Assembly: GCA_031278145.1 (NCBI GenBank)
Contig: JAITLA010000057.1
Coordinates: forward strand, 1 to 10,456
Source of the DNA: Eubacteriales Family XIII. Incertae Sedis bacterium
GTDB lineage: Bacteria; Bacillota_A; Clostridia; Peptostreptococcales; Anaerovoracaceae
Direction: 5' to 3'
Length of the DNA stretch: 10,456 bases
Shown here: piece by piece, positions 1-7,215 of the stretch
How positions within the stretch are numbered: position 1 is the stretch's first letter
Layout of the letters: the number at the start of each line of letters is the position of its first letter
The notes under the pieces: model-generated
What the model saw: the letters and a program-made list of their open reading frames with translations, nothing else
Database searches by the model: none
What the model was told of the DNA's origin: nothing
Program-made: the position numbers and the translations under genes

Positions 1-47
1 AGGCACAAAAACACGACGAGAGCGGGTGTTACCAGGATTTTTTTCAT
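1..47 (-). CDS. 5' end of an exported protein or lipoprotein gene (partial)
   Basis: Only the first 15 full codons are in the window; the gene runs off the left edge. They read MKKILVTPALVVFLC, a short basic N-terminus followed by a hydrophobic stretch, which is the start of a Sec signal peptide. The Cys at residue 15 could belong to a lipobox, but the following residues are outside the window, so lipoprotein or ordinary secreted protein cannot be decided. The ATG (complement of 45-47) is supported by GGAGG at 56-60 with 8 bases of spacing. It has the same direction as all other genes here but lies 271 bases after the SUFU gene, so it may have its own promoter. No function can be given. Confidence 0.7.
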   Translation of the reverse strand, partial: MKKILVTPALVVFLC

Positions 48-201
48 CGATTCTTCCTCCTTGTTGTCCATAACTGTTTTATCGCGGATTGGCATTACAC
101 GATTACCCATCCGGCTTGATGCGCGCGAACCGCAAGGTGCGGCCGGCGAGCGGCGCGCCCCGAAGGCGGAAAAAACGCCGCATGAACACAGTTTACGCGC
201 G

Positions 202-244
202 TTGTGTCAAAGATGGAAGCGATGTTTTGTCAAATTTGTGCAAA
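202..244. promoter_or_regulatory. cluster of three TTTG-N-CAAA-like inverted repeats before the partial exported-protein gene
   Basis: The gap at 48-318 is non-coding as far as I can see. It contains an AT-richer patch in a GC-rich background. On the plus strand it has TTGTGTCAAA (202-211), TTTGTCAAA (226-234) and TTTGTGCAAA (235-244), the last two directly abutting. Each is a short dyad, TTTG facing CAAA. Read on the minus strand the first two contain perfect TTGACA hexamers (210-205 and 233-228), 23 bases apart, so they could instead be -35 elements. I found no good -10 at 16-18 bases from either one. This may be an operator cluster or promoter region for the gene starting at 47. The rest of the gap shows nothing convincing. 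Confidence 0.3.
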
Positions 245-318
245 GTTTGGGTTACGGTTCAGAGGCGGGCGGAACGGTGCAGCGATTTGCGGATTGTGGG
301 CTGCCGCGTCCCGGCACC

Positions 319-1002
319 TCACGGCACACAGCTCCCGCGCGCAGGGTCTATGACGCACAGCGGGCGGCGGCCGAGCCTGCTTTCAAAGAGCGCGAGAAGG
401 GCGTCCGTGCCCACGGCCCGCCTGTATCGCAGCTCGTCCTCGAAGAGGGGCAGCAGCTGGTAGATGTTGACGATGCTGCCGTCGGGCATCTCGCAGAAGG
501 AAGCCTCCCGCTCGTAGGCCGGCGGATCGATCAGGAGCATTCCGGAGAAGCGCGCCTTCTTGGATACGGAATCCTCGGTGGGCACGACGTGGCCCCAGCC
601 CAGCCAGGTTTCCTTGCCGGCCGGGATGTGCGCGAGCGCGCGCAGCCAATGGAGCGGCCAACGCCATTCGTCCCGCAGGCCGGTGACGTGCCAATTCGAC
701 GGCAGGCAGATCATGAGCTCCGCGCGTTCGAGCTCGCAGTCTATCAGATCCGGCGGCGTGTCCATGACGAAGGCGCCCATGCCCACCGTGATCAGCGCGT
801 ACCAAGGGCGCGCGGGCGACGGCGCGATCACGGCCACGTCGGCCTTGATATCCTGCGGATAGGGCTCCGCCAGAAGGCGCTTCGGCGCGCCGAAGCGCGC
901 CTTTACGTGCGCCAGAAACAGCGCCTCCTCCTCCCGGCTGTAGCAATGCCGCGGGGGATCGGCCCTGCCGCTGAACAGACGGATGATGTCTTGTTTCTTC
1001 AT
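319..1002 (-). CDS. SUFU (suppressor of fused) domain protein
   Basis: A 227-residue cytosolic protein that I recognise as a bacterial member of the SUFU domain family (PF05076) by its pattern. It has the strand-turn ITVGMGAFVM (about 71-80), the AELMICLPSNW block (94-104), RWPLHWLRALA (114-124) and the C-terminal YQLLPLFEDEL block (181-191), which is the most typical family signature. No signal peptide or membrane segment is visible. In bacteria, SUFU proteins are best known from comparative genomics as immunity proteins in polymorphic toxin systems, but many stand alone with no known role. No toxin gene is visible beside this one. It starts 53 bases after the transketolase C-subunit stop on the same strand and has only a modest ribosome binding site (AAGG about 4 bases before the ATG), so it may be read through from that operon. 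The family call is fairly sure; the function is unknown. Confidence 0.8.
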   Translation of the reverse strand: MKKQDIIRLFSGRADPPRHCYSREEEALFLAHVKARFGAPKRLLAEPYPQDIKADVAVIAPSPARPWYALITVGMGAFVMDTPPDLIDCELERAELMICLPSNWHVTGLRDEWRWPLHWLRALAHIPAGKETWLGWGHVVPTEDSVSKKARFSGMLLIDPPAYEREASFCEMPDGSIVNIYQLLPLFEDELRYRRAVGTDALLALFESRLGRRPLCVIDPARGSCVP

Positions 1003-1055
1003 ATGGCCTTACCGCTCGATTGCGCGCGCGGCCGCGTGAACGACGCGCCGCAAGC

Positions 1056-1988
1056 CTAGCCCGCGAGCCGCCGCACGGCGTCCGCGATATCGTCCGCCGA
1101 CATGCCGTACTTGCGCAGGAGCTCGTCCGGCTTGCCCGACTCGCCGTAGGTGTCCTTTTGCCCCACGGGGAGGATTCGGACGGGGCAATGGGCGGCCGTG
1201 TACTCCGCAACGGCGCCGAACAGCCCGCCTATGACGGAATGCTCCTCCGCCGTCACAAGGCCCTTCGTTTCGCGGGCGGCCGCTTCCACGATTGCCCCGT
1301 CGAGGGGTTTGATCGTGTGCATGTCGACGACGCGGACGGCAAGGCCCTCGTCCGCCAGCGCTTCCGCCGCGCGAAGCGCCGCATGCACCATGACGCCCGT
1401 CGCGAGAATCGCGTAATCCCGCCCTTCTCTGAGCACGCAGCCCTTGCCTATCGCAAACGCGGCCTCCGCGTCGTAGAGCACGGGGACGGCGGCGCGCCCG
1501 AGGCGGATGTAAAACGGCCCGTCCGCATCCACCGCGAGATCGAGCAGGCGCTTCGCCGAAACGGCGTCCGAGGGGTTCAGCACGGTCATGCCGGGGATCG
1601 TTCGCATCAGCGCGATGTCTTCAAAGCTCTGGTGGCTCGCGCCGTCCTCGCCCACGGTGATGCCCGCGTGCGTGGCGCATATCTTCACATTCGCGTGCGT
1701 ATAGCCTATGGAATTTCGGATGATCTCAAAGGCCCGCCCGGCGGCGAACACGGCGAAGGTGCTCGCGCAGACCGCCTTCCCGGAAACGGCGAGGCCCGCC
1801 GCGACGCCGTACAGATTCTGCTCCGCGATGCCCATGTTGAAAAACCTGTCGGGAAACGCCTTCGCGAAGCCCGCCGTCATCGTGGATTTGGACAAATCCG
1901 CGTCCATCACGATCAGATTTTCGGCGGTCTTGCCCTTTTCCACGAGGAATTCCCCGTATGCCTGTCTTGTCGCGATTTTATCCGCCAT
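1056..1988 (-). CDS. transketolase, C-terminal subunit (pyrimidine-binding and C-terminal domains)
   Basis: The second half of a split transketolase (310 residues), which transfers two-carbon ketol units in the non-oxidative pentose phosphate pathway using thiamine diphosphate. The N-terminal part is the Pyr domain. NMGIAEQN (51-58) carries the Glu (E56) that activates the cofactor's aminopyrimidine ring. STFAVFAAGRAFEIIR (76-91) and GEDGASHQ (113-120) are typical substrate and cofactor-site blocks. The C-terminal domain begins around residue 190 and includes VDMHTIKPLD (221-230). The ATG shares one base with the TAA stop of the N-subunit gene (TAATG), and the GGAGG site lies inside the end of that gene, 9 bases upstream, so the two subunits should be translationally coupled. 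Two-polypeptide transketolases are common in Firmicutes and archaea. The protein needs the neighbouring subunit for activity. A dihydroxyacetone-type or DXS-like role is less likely because this shortened Pyr subunit matches transketolase. Confidence 0.95.
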   Translation of the reverse strand: MADKIATRQAYGEFLVEKGKTAENLIVMDADLSKSTMTAGFAKAFPDRFFNMGIAEQNLYGVAAGLAVSGKAVCASTFAVFAAGRAFEIIRNSIGYTHANVKICATHAGITVGEDGASHQSFEDIALMRTIPGMTVLNPSDAVSAKRLLDLAVDADGPFYIRLGRAAVPVLYDAEAAFAIGKGCVLREGRDYAILATGVMVHAALRAAEALADEGLAVRVVDMHTIKPLDGAIVEAAARETKGLVTAEEHSVIGGLFGAVAEYTAAHCPVRILPVGQKDTYGESGKPDELLRKYGMSADDIADAVRRLAG

Positions 1989-2806
1989 TACAACGCACCT
2001 CCCAATTCCGCCAGCGCCTTCCGCGCCTCTTCCTCGTTCGGGGCCCTGCCGTGCCAGCCGGCCTCGTTCTCCATGAACGAAACCCCCTTGCCCTTGACGG
2101 TCTTGGCCACGATAACGGTCGGCGCCCCCTTGTGCGTCCGCGCGTCCTCAAAGGCGCCCGCAATCGCGGGCAGGCTGTGCCCGTCGATGGACAGGACGTG
2201 GAAGCCGAAGCTCGCAAACTTCTCGCCGATGGGCGCCACGGTCATCACGTCCTCGTTCCTGCCGTCTATCTGCAAGCCGTTCCAATCGACGACGGCGCAG
2301 AGATTGTCGAGCCTGTAATGCGCGGCGGACATCGCGGCCTCCCAGACGAGGCCCTCCTCGAGCTCGCCGTCGCCGAGCAGCGCGTACACGCGGCCGCCGC
2401 CGTCCATGCGCGCGGCGAGCGCCATGCCGACGGACGCGGAAAAGCCTTGGCCCAGAGAGCCCGTTGACATCTCGACGCCCGGGACCTTGATGTTCGGATG
2501 CCCCTGCAACAGGGCGCCGAGCTTCCGCAGCTTGTGCAGCTCCTCCTTGGGAAAATAGCCCCGTTCCGCGAGGGTCGCGTAGAGCAGCGGCGCCGCGTGT
2601 CCCTTGGAAAGCACGAATTTGTCCCTGTCCGCGCGCCGGGGATCCTTCGGATCGATGCGCATTTCGTCAAAATACAGGACCGCCGCGATATCCGCCGCGG
2701 AGAGGGATCCTCCGGGATGCCCGGAGCCCGCGCGGTACAGCTGCCGGATGATCTCCGCGCGGATGGCCCTTGCGGCCGCTTCCGTTCTCTTAAAATCTGT
2801 AAGCAT
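1988..2806 (-). CDS. transketolase, N-terminal subunit (thiamine-diphosphate-binding domain)
   Basis: The first half of a split transketolase, 272 residues from the chosen start. It holds the PP domain that binds the diphosphate and Mg2+. The visible motifs are GSGHPGGSLS (28-37, conserved His30), SKGHAAPLLYA (68-78, His70), TGSLGQG (115-121) and the ThDP motif from GDGELEEG (145-152) to DWN (174-176, metal ligand Asn176). The frame is open further up to a GTG at 2839, but the ATG at 2806 is preferred. A GGAG sits 9 bases before it, and the extra residues are not typical of the family. It pairs with the downstream C-subunit gene (one-base overlap). It lies 90 bases after wecG, separated from it by a very strong hairpin, so it may begin a separate transcript, although I see no clear promoter in the short gap. 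Confidence 0.95.
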   Translation of the reverse strand: MLTDFKRTEAAARAIRAEIIRQLYRAGSGHPGGSLSAADIAAVLYFDEMRIDPKDPRRADRDKFVLSKGHAAPLLYATLAERGYFPKEELHKLRKLGALLQGHPNIKVPGVEMSTGSLGQGFSASVGMALAARMDGGGRVYALLGDGELEEGLVWEAAMSAAHYRLDNLCAVVDWNGLQIDGRNEDVMTVAPIGEKFASFGFHVLSIDGHSLPAIAGAFEDARTHKGAPTVIVAKTVKGKGVSFMENEAGWHGRAPNEEEARKALAELGGAL

Positions 2807-2859
2807 GCATTCTATCTCCATTCTTTTGCGTTGCCGCACAACAATAAGCGAAGGTCTGC

Positions 2860-2896
2860 GGCGGGATCGCGCGGGCCCGGCCCGCGCGATCCCGCC
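2860..2896 (-). terminator. perfect 17-bp GC hairpin right after the wecG stop, without a T-run
   Basis: Arms at 2860-2876 and 2880-2896 are perfectly complementary with a three-base loop (2877-2879). On the minus strand the hairpin begins with the first base after the wecG TAG stop. No T-tract follows on either strand, so this is not a canonical intrinsic terminator. It could act as a U-less terminator, a block to 3' exonucleases that separates wecG mRNA from transketolase mRNA, or be an inserted palindromic repeat. The inverted repeat itself is certain; the role is inferred. Confidence 0.55.
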
Positions 2897-3649
2897 CTAT
2901 CGCCTGCCGGCCGCCAGCACCCGCAGCATGAACAGCGGCAGGACGGCCGCGCGCTTTATCCGCGCCGGCTGCCGCGCGAGGCGGTACAGCCACTCGAGGC
3001 CGTGATCCCGGAAAAAGGCCGGCGCGCGCTTCTGCACGCCCGCCCAGACATCGAGGCTCCCGCCGACGCCTATGGCCGCGCGCACGCGCAGCGCATCCCT
3101 GTGCGCGTGGATGAAACGCTCCTGCTTGGGCGAACCCAGCGCGGCGCAGAGGAAGGCCGCCCCGCTTTCGTTGATCTCCCCGACTATGGCGGCTTCCTCC
3201 TCGGGCTTGTAATAGCCGTGGCGGACACCCGCCACGCGCAGCGCGGGATAGCGCGCGCGCATGCGTTCCGCGGCCTTCTCCGCAACGCCGGGGGCGCCGC
3301 CGAGCAGATAGACCGCTTCGCCCGCATCGGCGAGCCGGCAAAGCGCGGCGTCGAGAAAATCAATCCCCGTAACCCGCTCCGAAAGCGGCGATCCGACGAT
3401 GCGCGACGCGTACACGAGCCCGATGCCGTCCGGTATGACGAGATCCGCGCCGCGCAGGATCGCCTTCAGGCCCGCATCCTTGGCCGCGTTCCACAGTATC
3501 TCCGAATTGGGCGTCACAATCAGGCTGCAGCCCTCCGTGCGCAGCAGCGCGTCAAAGACCTCCAGCGCCTCCGCGCGGGACACCCTATCGACGGGAATGT
3601 CCAAGATGCGGACGCGTTTCTTCGATTCGATCACGGGATGCTCATGCAA
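2897..3649 (-). CDS. WecG/TagA/CpsF family glycosyltransferase (GT26)
   Basis: A 250-residue GT26 enzyme. Characterised members (TagA, WecG) transfer N-acetylmannosamine or an N-acetylmannosaminuronic acid to undecaprenyl-diphosphate-GlcNAc at the inner membrane face, the committed step of wall teichoic acid or common-antigen linkage-unit synthesis. Motifs: TPNSEIL (46-52, conserved Thr46), PDGIG (73-77) with Asp74, which has the same 28-residue spacing from Thr46 as the catalytic Asp from Thr in TagA, a glycine-rich LLGGAPG near 114-120, GSPKQERF (172-179), and the C-terminal GLEWLYRLARQPAR, the Arg-rich membrane-associating tail. The start is a TTG at 3649, placed 8 bases after a strong GGAGG; an in-frame TTG at 3664 overlaps that site and is unlikely. 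It lies 79 bases after csaB. The family is secure. The exact sugar is inferred, with ManNAc transfer most likely in a Gram-positive. Confidence 0.9.
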   Translation of the reverse strand: MHEHPVIESKKRVRILDIPVDRVSRAEALEVFDALLRTEGCSLIVTPNSEILWNAAKDAGLKAILRGADLVIPDGIGLVYASRIVGSPLSERVTGIDFLDAALCRLADAGEAVYLLGGAPGVAEKAAERMRARYPALRVAGVRHGYYKPEEEAAIVGEINESGAAFLCAALGSPKQERFIHAHRDALRVRAAIGVGGSLDVWAGVQKRAPAFFRDHGLEWLYRLARQPARIKRAAVLPLFMLRVLAAGRR

Positions 3650-3717
3650 GGCAAAGTCCTCCAAAGGCCGGCAGGCGCCGGGAAGGCGGCCGGCCGAAAA
3701 CCGGGCGAAGCGGGCCG

Positions 3718-3741
3718 CGCGCCGGCGTTCACGCCGGCGCG
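3718..3741. repeat. 11-bp-arm palindrome spanning the csaB stop codon
   Basis: Arms at 3718-3728 and 3731-3741 are perfectly complementary around the dinucleotide TC (in RNA a four-base loop with 10-bp arms). The TGA stop of csaB (complement of 3729-3731) lies in the loop. No T-run follows on the minus strand. The rest of the csaB-wecG gap (3650-3717) is very GC-rich with shorter inverted GGCCGG/CCGGCC segments. It could pause transcription, protect the 3' end or tune translation of wecG, but the role is unknown. Confidence 0.5.
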
Positions 3742-4877
3742 TCGCCGTTCCGATCCCGCCCGCGCGTTCTCGTGCGGCGCGCCATCAGCGCCCCGATCAT
3801 CTCCTCGTTCGTGTCGAGCTTCTTGATCAGCAGCGCGACGCGTTCCGCGATATTGCGGCGCACGGCCTCCGCATCGTGGGAAATCTTCTCGAATTCTTCC
3901 ATGAAATACTCGCTCTTAAAATCCCCGACGGCCGACAGGGCCTTCATGCCGAGCGAATGCATGAAGGAGTTGATCTTGGGGTCGTAGGACACGGCGATCA
4001 TGGGCACCCCCATGACGGCGGCGTATATGAGCGCGTGCAGGCGCACGCCGACGAGCAGGTCCATGTTGCCTATGATCGACAGCATTTCCTCCGTCAAATA
4101 CTTGTTCTTTATGGCCAAAACCCTTCCGGAAAGCCGTCTTTCGAGCTCCTCTATGACGGGCAGATCCTCCGCGTAATGGAAGGGTATCAGCAGGACGCGC
4201 GCGCCGACCTCGTCCAAAAGCCGCCGGACGGACAGGCACAGCTCGTCCACGAATTCGCTGTCCGTGCGCCGCTCGCGCACCGCGAAGCCCACCGCCGGAC
4301 CCGCGCCGCCCGTGTCAAAGCCCTCGCGCTCCAATATCGCGCGGCCCGCCGCAAGCTCCGCCCGCTTCACGCGCAGCACCGGGTCCGCCGTGACAATCAC
4401 CCGCTCGCGGGGGACGCCGATCTCCGACAGCAGCTCCGCGGACGCCTCGTCGCGGACGACGATGCCCGCGACGCGCCGCAATGTCCACGCCGTCAACCGG
4501 CGGTTTTGCTTCGAAACGATGGGACCTATCCCCTGGCTATAGATGAACACATCCTTGCGAAAGAGGAAGGCCGCCCATATGACGGCGAGGTAGTACAGGA
4601 TGCTCTTGCGGCTGGTAACATCCTGCAAAAGACTGCCGCCGCCGCTGATCAGGAGGTCGCAGCGCCGGATCTCGCCTATCACGGCGAGCGAGCGCCTGTT
4701 CACGGAACGCACCGCGTGCTTCTTCGCCGTGGCCTCGGGGCTCTGGGAAAGCACCGTAAGCTCGACGCCCGAGAGCCGCGCCCGCAGGTTCTCCGCGACG
4801 ACCGTCAGGATCGATTCGTCGCCGATATTGCCCGCGCCGTAATAGCCCGAGATCAGTATCCGATATGCCCTATTCAC
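3729..4877 (-). CDS. csaB: CsaB-type polysaccharide pyruvyl transferase
   Basis: A 382-residue member of the polysaccharide pyruvyl transferase family (PF04230). CsaB adds a pyruvate ketal from phosphoenolpyruvate to ManNAc of the secondary cell-wall polymer, which is what SLH-domain surface proteins bind. Visible blocks: the N-terminal ISGYYGAGNIGDESIL (9-24), SGGGSLLQD (78-86), YSQGIGP (113-119), RDEASAELL (152-160) and VGVRLHALIYAAVMGVP (276-292), whose Arg-x-His is the family signature. The C-terminal tail is Arg-rich and lacks domain features. The start is uncertain. The GTG at 4877 gives an N-terminus like other CsaB proteins and overlaps the DUF5693 stop by 8 bases (coupled translation), but the only GGAGG is about 21 bases upstream. 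An ATG at 4913 adds 12 residues and has no ribosome site. It stands between the DUF5693 and WecG/TagA genes, as expected for a wall-polymer locus. Confidence 0.88.
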   Translation of the reverse strand: MNRAYRILISGYYGAGNIGDESILTVVAENLRARLSGVELTVLSQSPEATAKKHAVRSVNRRSLAVIGEIRRCDLLISGGGSLLQDVTSRKSILYYLAVIWAAFLFRKDVFIYSQGIGPIVSKQNRRLTAWTLRRVAGIVVRDEASAELLSEIGVPRERVIVTADPVLRVKRAELAAGRAILEREGFDTGGAGPAVGFAVRERRTDSEFVDELCLSVRRLLDEVGARVLLIPFHYAEDLPVIEELERRLSGRVLAIKNKYLTEEMLSIIGNMDLLVGVRLHALIYAAVMGVPMIAVSYDPKINSFMHSLGMKALSAVGDFKSEYFMEEFEKISHDAEAVRRNIAERVALLIKKLDTNEEMIGALMARRTRTRGRDRNGDAPA

Positions 4878-7200
4878 GCCCAAGGTCCGCGCGACGCGCC
4901 TCCGCCCGCACATACAAGCGATGGAGCAGCTCGAAGATCAGTATGCCCACGATGCCGAGGATCCAGCCGAACACGAGCGAATATCCGGTCCGCGCGAAGC
5001 CGAGATACAGCGGCGTCCTTATGTGCATGAAGGTGTTGATGACGGAGGTCACGCCGACGACGCCGCACAGACCGAACACGATGGGCCAGAACGGGAAGCG
5101 GCGGCAGGCGGTGTAGACCATCAGCATGACGGCGGGGAAGGCGAACAGGAATTCCTTTGTGCGCGGCCGCGCGATCAGGAATTCCTCGAGCTCGTTGCGC
5201 AGAAGCATCTCCGTGCCGCTGACGTCCAGGACCTCATGGCCCGTGCGCAGGATGTAGTACACCCCGCCGCCCAGGAATACGAGGCCGACCAGCACCATCC
5301 ACACGCGGATGGGCGTGTGCATCATCTCCTTCAAATCGTAGAATTCGAGCTGACCCGGCTTGCGCTTTTGGTTGCCGAAGCCGAAATACGCCAGATAGGC
5401 GACGGCGAAGAAGGCTATCGGCGCGAGCTGCGAGAGCTTGACGCCGCGGAATATGTCGATCTCCAGCATGTAGTTGATGGACGACAGGGGGGCGGCCGTC
5501 AGGATGCCGCCGCATACGGATATGAGGACGGTCCCCGCCAGGGTCGTCGAGGCGAGCAGAAGGATCGGGCCGAGGGCGCCCGGCCTTGCGGCCGAAGCGC
5601 GAATCCGCGCGGGTTCGCCGCTCGCGGCCGGCGCCGTCGCGCCGGCCGCGAGGGCCGTTGCGCGGTCGTAGAAAAGCTTGCACCGGCTCGTGAAGAATAT
5701 CGTCGCGAGGCAGGCGAACACGAAGGCGTTTGTGAAGCTCGCGATCAGCTCGGTCAGATAGGGCAGGACCTTGAAGGCGCCGAGCACGCAGATCGCGCCC
5801 GCGGCCGCGAGGCCGTATTTGAAGCGCTGCGGGAGCGGGAAGAACAGATGCAAAAGCAGGATGCCCGCCGCCGCGCTCGAAAGCGCGATCAGCAGCTTCG
5901 CGGCGAAGGGGACCCGCAGCGGCGGCATGACCGAGGCCTCGCCCCGGCTGAAGCCGTGCCGCGCAAGCCGCGCGTCGAGGCCCGCGAAGAGCGTCTTGTA
6001 CGCGTCCGGCTCCGTCACATAGGTGTGCAGATCCTTGAATTCGCGGATCGGCTTGTAATAGATCACGCGGATGTTGCGCTCCGCGACGGCGCGAAACAGC
6101 GTATTCTCGATCTCCTCCACACCCTCGTAACCGTAATATTGATAGCGATTCTGTATGTAATCCCAGACGGAGAAGATGCGCGCGGCCTTGTAGCCGCTCG
6201 CGATGGCGGCGTCCAGAACGCCGTGCTGCAAGATGTTCTGCAGCTGGGTCGTGTTCTCTATCAGGCCGAGCGCGATGTCGTTGTCGGCGAGGTAGGCCTC
6301 GATGAAAGCGGGGCCGTCGTCAAAGCCGGGTACGCTTTCGCCGCCGACGATCAGGTAGGAGGGAACGATGCCGTAGCGCGCGTAGTCGGCCACAACGGCC
6401 CGCGCGTACCGTTCATCGTTCCAGCCCGTATAACTCGCCGTGCGGGGGATCACCTCCATGCCCGCGCCTTGGACGGCCGCAACCTTCTCGGGCAGCATGC
6501 CGAGGCTCAGGTACATGAGCTTGGAATCCACGACGTCTATCAGCTCGAGGAAGCCGCCCCCCTTGGAATTCTGCTTCTTGTAGCGGGCCGTGTACAGGGT
6601 CAGGTCGGGCGTTCCGTCGATCAGCGCGTAGCCGCCCGTGATTTCGGCCTCCGGCGCCGGGAAAGGATAGCGCTCCGCCGACATGGCGCGTGCCATGGCA
6701 TTGTAAGCGGAGGTATTTGGGAAAACCAGCACCCGATCCGCGCCGTAGCGCGTGAGCAGGGCCTCCGTGACGAAGTCGTAAGCCTCCTTTGAGGCCATGT
6801 GTACCATGACGTCGTAGCGGTCGTAGGGGAAAGCCTCGATCCGTTCCATCCATTCTGCGGGGTAGGCGTCCCGCCAGTCGGCCTCCTGCGTGAGCAGGTC
6901 CATGACCTCTGCGGAAACAGGCAGGTCATAACCGCGCATGAGGCTGTTCAGGCTTTCCTCCGCCAGGCCCATCTTCGTGATATCCATCTCCTTGAACCGC
7001 GCGAGCCACCACGCGATGTCCTCTTCCGATTGCCGCGCCATGGCCTCGATCTCTTGAAAATCCGCCACGATGTCGTAGCTTTTGTTCGCCCTCTCGACGC
7101 CGATGCGCGCGCAGAGAACGACCACGCCCGCGATCAGGCCCGCCGCAATCACGAGGAGCAGGATCGCGTTGCTTCTTATGAATCGTTTCGTGTCGGTCAT
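4870..7200 (-). CDS. DUF5693 family multi-pass membrane protein
   Basis: A 776-residue membrane protein that I recognise as the DUF5693 family found beside csaB in Firmicutes. Its biochemical function is not known to me. Layout: one N-terminal transmembrane segment (about 12-32), a long soluble region (about 35-430) predicted to face outside, then roughly nine hydrophobic helices (near 432-453, 463-482, 484-504, 544-568, 591-609, 632-652, 683-698, 704-724, 738-762). The soluble part contains LGLIENTTQLQN (311-322) and RNIRVIYYKPIREF (375-388). An Ala/Pro/Arg-rich loop at about 513-545 separates two helices, and its DNA carries a strong palindrome. The ATG has AAGGAG 5 bases upstream and lies 15 bases after the small exported-protein gene; the 3' end overlaps csaB. 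The topology resembles envelope polymer flippases, polymerases or ligases, so a role in handling the pyruvylated wall polymer is possible, but this is inference from context. Confidence 0.85.
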   Translation of the reverse strand: MTDTKRFIRSNAILLLVIAAGLIAGVVVLCARIGVERANKSYDIVADFQEIEAMARQSEEDIAWWLARFKEMDITKMGLAEESLNSLMRGYDLPVSAEVMDLLTQEADWRDAYPAEWMERIEAFPYDRYDVMVHMASKEAYDFVTEALLTRYGADRVLVFPNTSAYNAMARAMSAERYPFPAPEAEITGGYALIDGTPDLTLYTARYKKQNSKGGGFLELIDVVDSKLMYLSLGMLPEKVAAVQGAGMEVIPRTASYTGWNDERYARAVVADYARYGIVPSYLIVGGESVPGFDDGPAFIEAYLADNDIALGLIENTTQLQNILQHGVLDAAIASGYKAARIFSVWDYIQNRYQYYGYEGVEEIENTLFRAVAERNIRVIYYKPIREFKDLHTYVTEPDAYKTLFAGLDARLARHGFSRGEASVMPPLRVPFAAKLLIALSSAAAGILLLHLFFPLPQRFKYGLAAAGAICVLGAFKVLPYLTELIASFTNAFVFACLATIFFTSRCKLFYDRATALAAGATAPAASGEPARIRASAARPGALGPILLLASTTLAGTVLISVCGGILTAAPLSSINYMLEIDIFRGVKLSQLAPIAFFAVAYLAYFGFGNQKRKPGQLEFYDLKEMMHTPIRVWMVLVGLVFLGGGVYYILRTGHEVLDVSGTEMLLRNELEEFLIARPRTKEFLFAFPAVMLMVYTACRRFPFWPIVFGLCGVVGVTSVINTFMHIRTPLYLGFARTGYSLVFGWILGIVGILIFELLHRLYVRAEARRADLGRE
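5621..5652. repeat. 13-bp perfect inverted repeat inside the DUF5693 gene
   Basis: Arms at 5621-5633 and 5640-5652 are perfectly complementary around a six-base loop. They lie in the segment that encodes the Ala/Pro/Arg-rich loop between predicted helices. The surrounding bases (about 5580-5660) are almost pure G and C, more so than the rest of the gene. It could be a chance result of GCC/GGC-rich low-complexity codons or an inserted palindromic element kept in frame. Confidence 0.5.
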
Positions 7201-7215
7201 GCTTACTCCTTGATG

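Noticed and set aside
166..182. GGCG/CGCC stem around a run of six A/T as a terminator for the SUFU gene
   Set aside because: On the minus strand the six T form the loop between the arms rather than a tail after the stem, so it does not fit an intrinsic terminator.
2807..2839. Earlier GTG start (2839) for the transketolase N-subunit
   Set aside because: No ribosome site precedes it, while GGAG lies 9 bases before the ATG at 2806, and the extension is not typical of the family.
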